A stretch of 8,554 nt of DNA, taken from Candidatus Heimdallarchaeota archaeon. Lineage in GTDB: Archaea; Asgardarchaeota; Heimdallarchaeia; Heimdallarchaeales; Kariarchaeaceae. Made by a program: the position numbers and the translations under genes. The notes below the pieces were generated by a model, which ran no database searches, had not been told where the DNA came from, and was given only the letters and a program-made list of their open reading frames with translations. The stretch is from positions 1 to 8,554 of the forward strand of contig JALUTL010000346.1 in assembly GCA_027016475.1 (NCBI GenBank), written 5' to 3'. Shown one piece after another: positions 7,159-8,554 of the stretch. Numbering within the stretch: position 1 is the stretch's first letter; each line of letters begins with the position of its first letter.

Positions 7159-8331
7159 CTATGTCTTTCTTTTCCCTATGATGAAAAGAATGGGTATCAA
7201 AACCAGAAGTGCAAATACTTGTCCCCACACCTGTGCCGATGACGAGATTGTGAAAACCCTGCTGTATGGGAGGAAACTGGTAATCTCCAATGCTGGATCG
7301 TGTAATATGTTGTTCCCATATGGATAGATCAATGCAATGCTTGATTCAAACCCTTGCCGAATTCTGATTCTTGTATTTCCTTGTTCAAAGACAGGCCCTC
7401 TGCTCTCTCTTTTCAATGGTTGAACCATCACTTTTGTGTGTTGATCATCGACGATAACTTCCTCTGTCCAATTGTAAACCATGCCCAGAAACGTACCTGA
7501 TTTTAATCTAATGCTTGGATGTTTCGTTTCATTGTCTGTGCGTGATTCCACCAAAATCTGTTTCGGTCTAAAGCCTGAACTGTCGATCCCTTTAGGGGCA
7601 ACCATTGATTGCAAATATCGAATATGGACAGGAAGAACGACATGACGGTAATTTGAATTTGGCAAACCCGTAATCCTATGATCCATTTTCAAAGAAAATC
7701 CAATGCGCTCTCCGACTGTCTCCTGTTCAATAATTTCGTAGCCATCCTGCCCATATTGTATTGATCTTACAATTTCAGTTGTCTGTTCTTTGAAGACAGC
7801 CATGTGAACTATGATCTCAATTTTTACTCCTTTAAGTGGATCTGGCTGTTGCAATGAGCTTACAAGTCGTATATCCAACTTTCCTCTTGAACTGTCGATT
7901 CGTGTCTTTTCGACTGTCAGATTCCAGTGCAGCTCGTGTAATGGAACTACTGTCGGTCTATTCCCTAGTGCATTTCCCACAAGAATTAATTTTGGAAATT
8001 CCATTATCATTTTCTGGTCTACGAAAATTGGACGCGTTTCTGTTTCATTTTTAAACTTGGCTTTTGCCACTTCACTTCGCTGATGAAGAATAAACATGGC
8101 AGAAAACGTTGTATTCCCCTGAGGTGCCACAAATAACGCAGATATATTTCCAACTGAAACGCCAGAATACAATGCATTTGAGTCATTGAAACGCTTTCCA
8201 AAATCACTGCGAAAGCGAAACCTGTCGGCCCCCTGTCTTTCTTGCGCAACTGAATGCAGTAAGGGCATGGAAAAAGACAGAATAAGCATAACCAAAATCA
8301 GTGCCGACCATTTTGCTTTCAATTGAATCAC
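7159..8331 (-). CDS. Exported type I membrane protein of unknown function
   Basis: This 390-residue protein has a signal peptide (basic KAK, hydrophobic 9-28, possible cleavage after HSVAQ near 30), a long mostly beta-rich outer region, and a C-terminal membrane segment (about 366-386) followed by GKRKT, a positive tail that would stay in the cytoplasm. Seven N-X-S/T sequons (49, 62, 73, 95, 137, 267, 287) fit a glycosylated surface protein. No enzyme motif or known domain is evident, and there are no cysteines. The start is GTG at 8331; a TAG lies in frame 16-18 bases upstream, so the protein cannot be much longer, and TTG at 8322 (codon 4) is an alternative. It precedes the membrane-bound regulator gene by 33 bases, which suggests the two act together, for example as surface component and regulator. 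That link is inferred from position only. Confidence 0.85.
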   Translation of the reverse strand: MIQLKAKWSALILVMLILSFSMPLLHSVAQERQGADRFRFRSDFGKRFNDSNALYSGVSVGNISALFVAPQGNTTFSAMFILHQRSEVAKAKFKNETETRPIFVDQKMIMEFPKLILVGNALGNRPTVVPLHELHWNLTVEKTRIDSSRGKLDIRLVSSLQQPDPLKGVKIEIIVHMAVFKEQTTEIVRSIQYGQDGYEIIEQETVGERIGFSLKMDHRITGLPNSNYRHVVLPVHIRYLQSMVAPKGIDSSGFRPKQILVESRTDNETKHPSIRLKSGTFLGMVYNWTEEVIVDDQHTKVMVQPLKRESRGPVFEQGNTRIRIRQGFESSIALIYPYGNNILHDPALEITSFLPYSRVFTISSSAQVWGQVFALLVLIPILFIIGKRKT

Positions 8332-8347
8332 TTGTCCAATTTTTCCC

Positions 8348-8356
8348 TAATATATA
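8348..8356 (-). promoter_or_regulatory. TATA-like box before the exported-protein gene
   Basis: TATATATTA, read on the minus strand, is centred about 21 bases before the GTG at 8331 and about 30 bases before the alternative TTG at 8322. That brackets the usual archaeal TATA-to-start distance for leaderless genes. The AT-rich palindrome at 8371-8382 is a second candidate that would give a leader of about 20 bases. Confidence 0.35.
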
Positions 8357-8364
8357 TGGCATGT

Positions 8365-8392
8365 CTTTAGAGATATATATCTAGAGCTAAAG
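8365..8392. repeat. AT-rich inverted repeat in the spacer, overlapping a stop codon
   Basis: A perfect 12-base palindrome, AGATATATATCT (8371-8382), is flanked by the complementary arms CTTTAG (8365-8370) and CTAAAG (8387-8392). A four-base insertion (AGAG) on one side makes the whole an imperfect dyad. The right arm contains the TAG stop of the partial gene at the right edge. It could be an operator, part of a promoter, or the stem of a terminator. Confidence 0.45.
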
Positions 8393-8554
8393 ATTTCTTG
8401 GACTATTGTTCGTCAACACCTGTTCTATTTTTTCGTAAATTTGTTCCAGCTTTATTTCTTCTTCAAATTGGCTTTCCAGAAACTTTTTCCAAGCCTCATC
8501 AAGAAGTTGTTTTTCCTTTAGCCTGTGCTGAAGTGGAATGGGGGGCAACTCAAT
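8387..8554 (-). CDS. C-terminal fragment of an unidentified protein (5' end beyond the window)
   Basis: The minus strand is open from the right edge to a TAG at 8387-8389, giving the last 55 residues of a protein. It begins IELPPIPLQHRLKEKQLLDE, continues through the charged stretch SQFEEEIKLEQIYEKIEQVL, and ends NNSPRNL. The Glu/Lys-rich helical pattern after a Pro-rich start looks like a genuine C-terminal helix or coiled coil, and the frame has natural amino-acid composition, so I regard it as coding. I cannot assign a family from this fragment. Its stop lies 55 bases before the exported-protein gene on the same strand, so the two could be co-transcribed, although the spacer has its own promoter-like sequence. 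Confidence 0.6.
   Translation of the reverse strand: MELPPIPLQHRLKEKQLLDEAWKKFLESQFEEEIKLEQIYEKIEQVLTNNSPRNL

Noticed and set aside
7811..8083. 90-residue plus-strand frame opposite the exported-protein gene
   Set aside because: It is fully contained in a gene with signal peptide and membrane anchor, and shows no motif or start signal of its own.
1..8554. CRISPR arrays, tRNA/rRNA genes, insertion sequences, attachment sites
   Set aside because: Scanning by eye found no regularly spaced repeats, cloverleaf-like conserved blocks, transposase motifs or terminal inverted repeats; coding sequence fills nearly the whole window.

Overview
The window most likely comes from an archaeon. The DNA is moderately AT-rich. 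TATA-like boxes lie about 20-30 bases before several start codons, and no bacterial -35/-10 pairs stand out. Shine-Dalgarno motifs are scarce apart from one clear case. One gene encodes a winged-helix (ArsR-type) domain fused to a polytopic membrane domain, and two others encode membrane-anchored exported proteins rich in N-X-S/T sequons; both architectures are common in archaea. An Asgard or related lineage is possible, but no diagnostic marker gene is present, so this is only a guess.

Left half (2-4894, plus strand): a tightly packed three-gene operon. It encodes a MoxR-type AAA+ ATPase (its reading frame is open to the left edge), a 791-residue protein with a C-terminal von Willebrand A (VWA) domain and an intact MIDAS metal site, and a roughly 550-residue protein I do not recognise. 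The genes overlap by 1 and about 8 bases, which implies coupled translation. MoxR/VWA pairs are known as chaperone-like motors that remodel or metallate client proteins. The third protein is the natural candidate for client, adaptor or effector. Three features make the operon worth following: the MoxR has Asn in place of the usual Walker B Asp; the N-terminus of the VWA protein resembles the helical lid of its partner ATPase; and the third protein carries a His/Cys cluster. This is the best candidate in the window for an undescribed system.

Middle (4895-6256, plus strand): after a 57-base T-rich spacer with two possible TATA boxes lies a gene for an N-terminally anchored, beta-rich extracellular protein with repeated LEA14-like/DUF3712-like segments. 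Its stop codon overlaps the stop codon of the converging next gene in a TTAA palindrome.

Right part (6253-8554, minus strand): reading leftward from the right edge, there is the 3' end of an unidentified gene with a charged helical C-terminus, then a secreted or type I membrane protein with a C-terminal anchor, then 33 bases later the membrane-bound winged-helix regulator. The last two probably form a small unit, perhaps a surface protein with its membrane-tethered regulator. The spacer at 8332-8386 holds TATA-like and palindromic sequence.

I saw no tRNA or rRNA genes, CRISPR arrays, insertion sequences or attachment sites. No gene-free stretch exceeds 60 bases.
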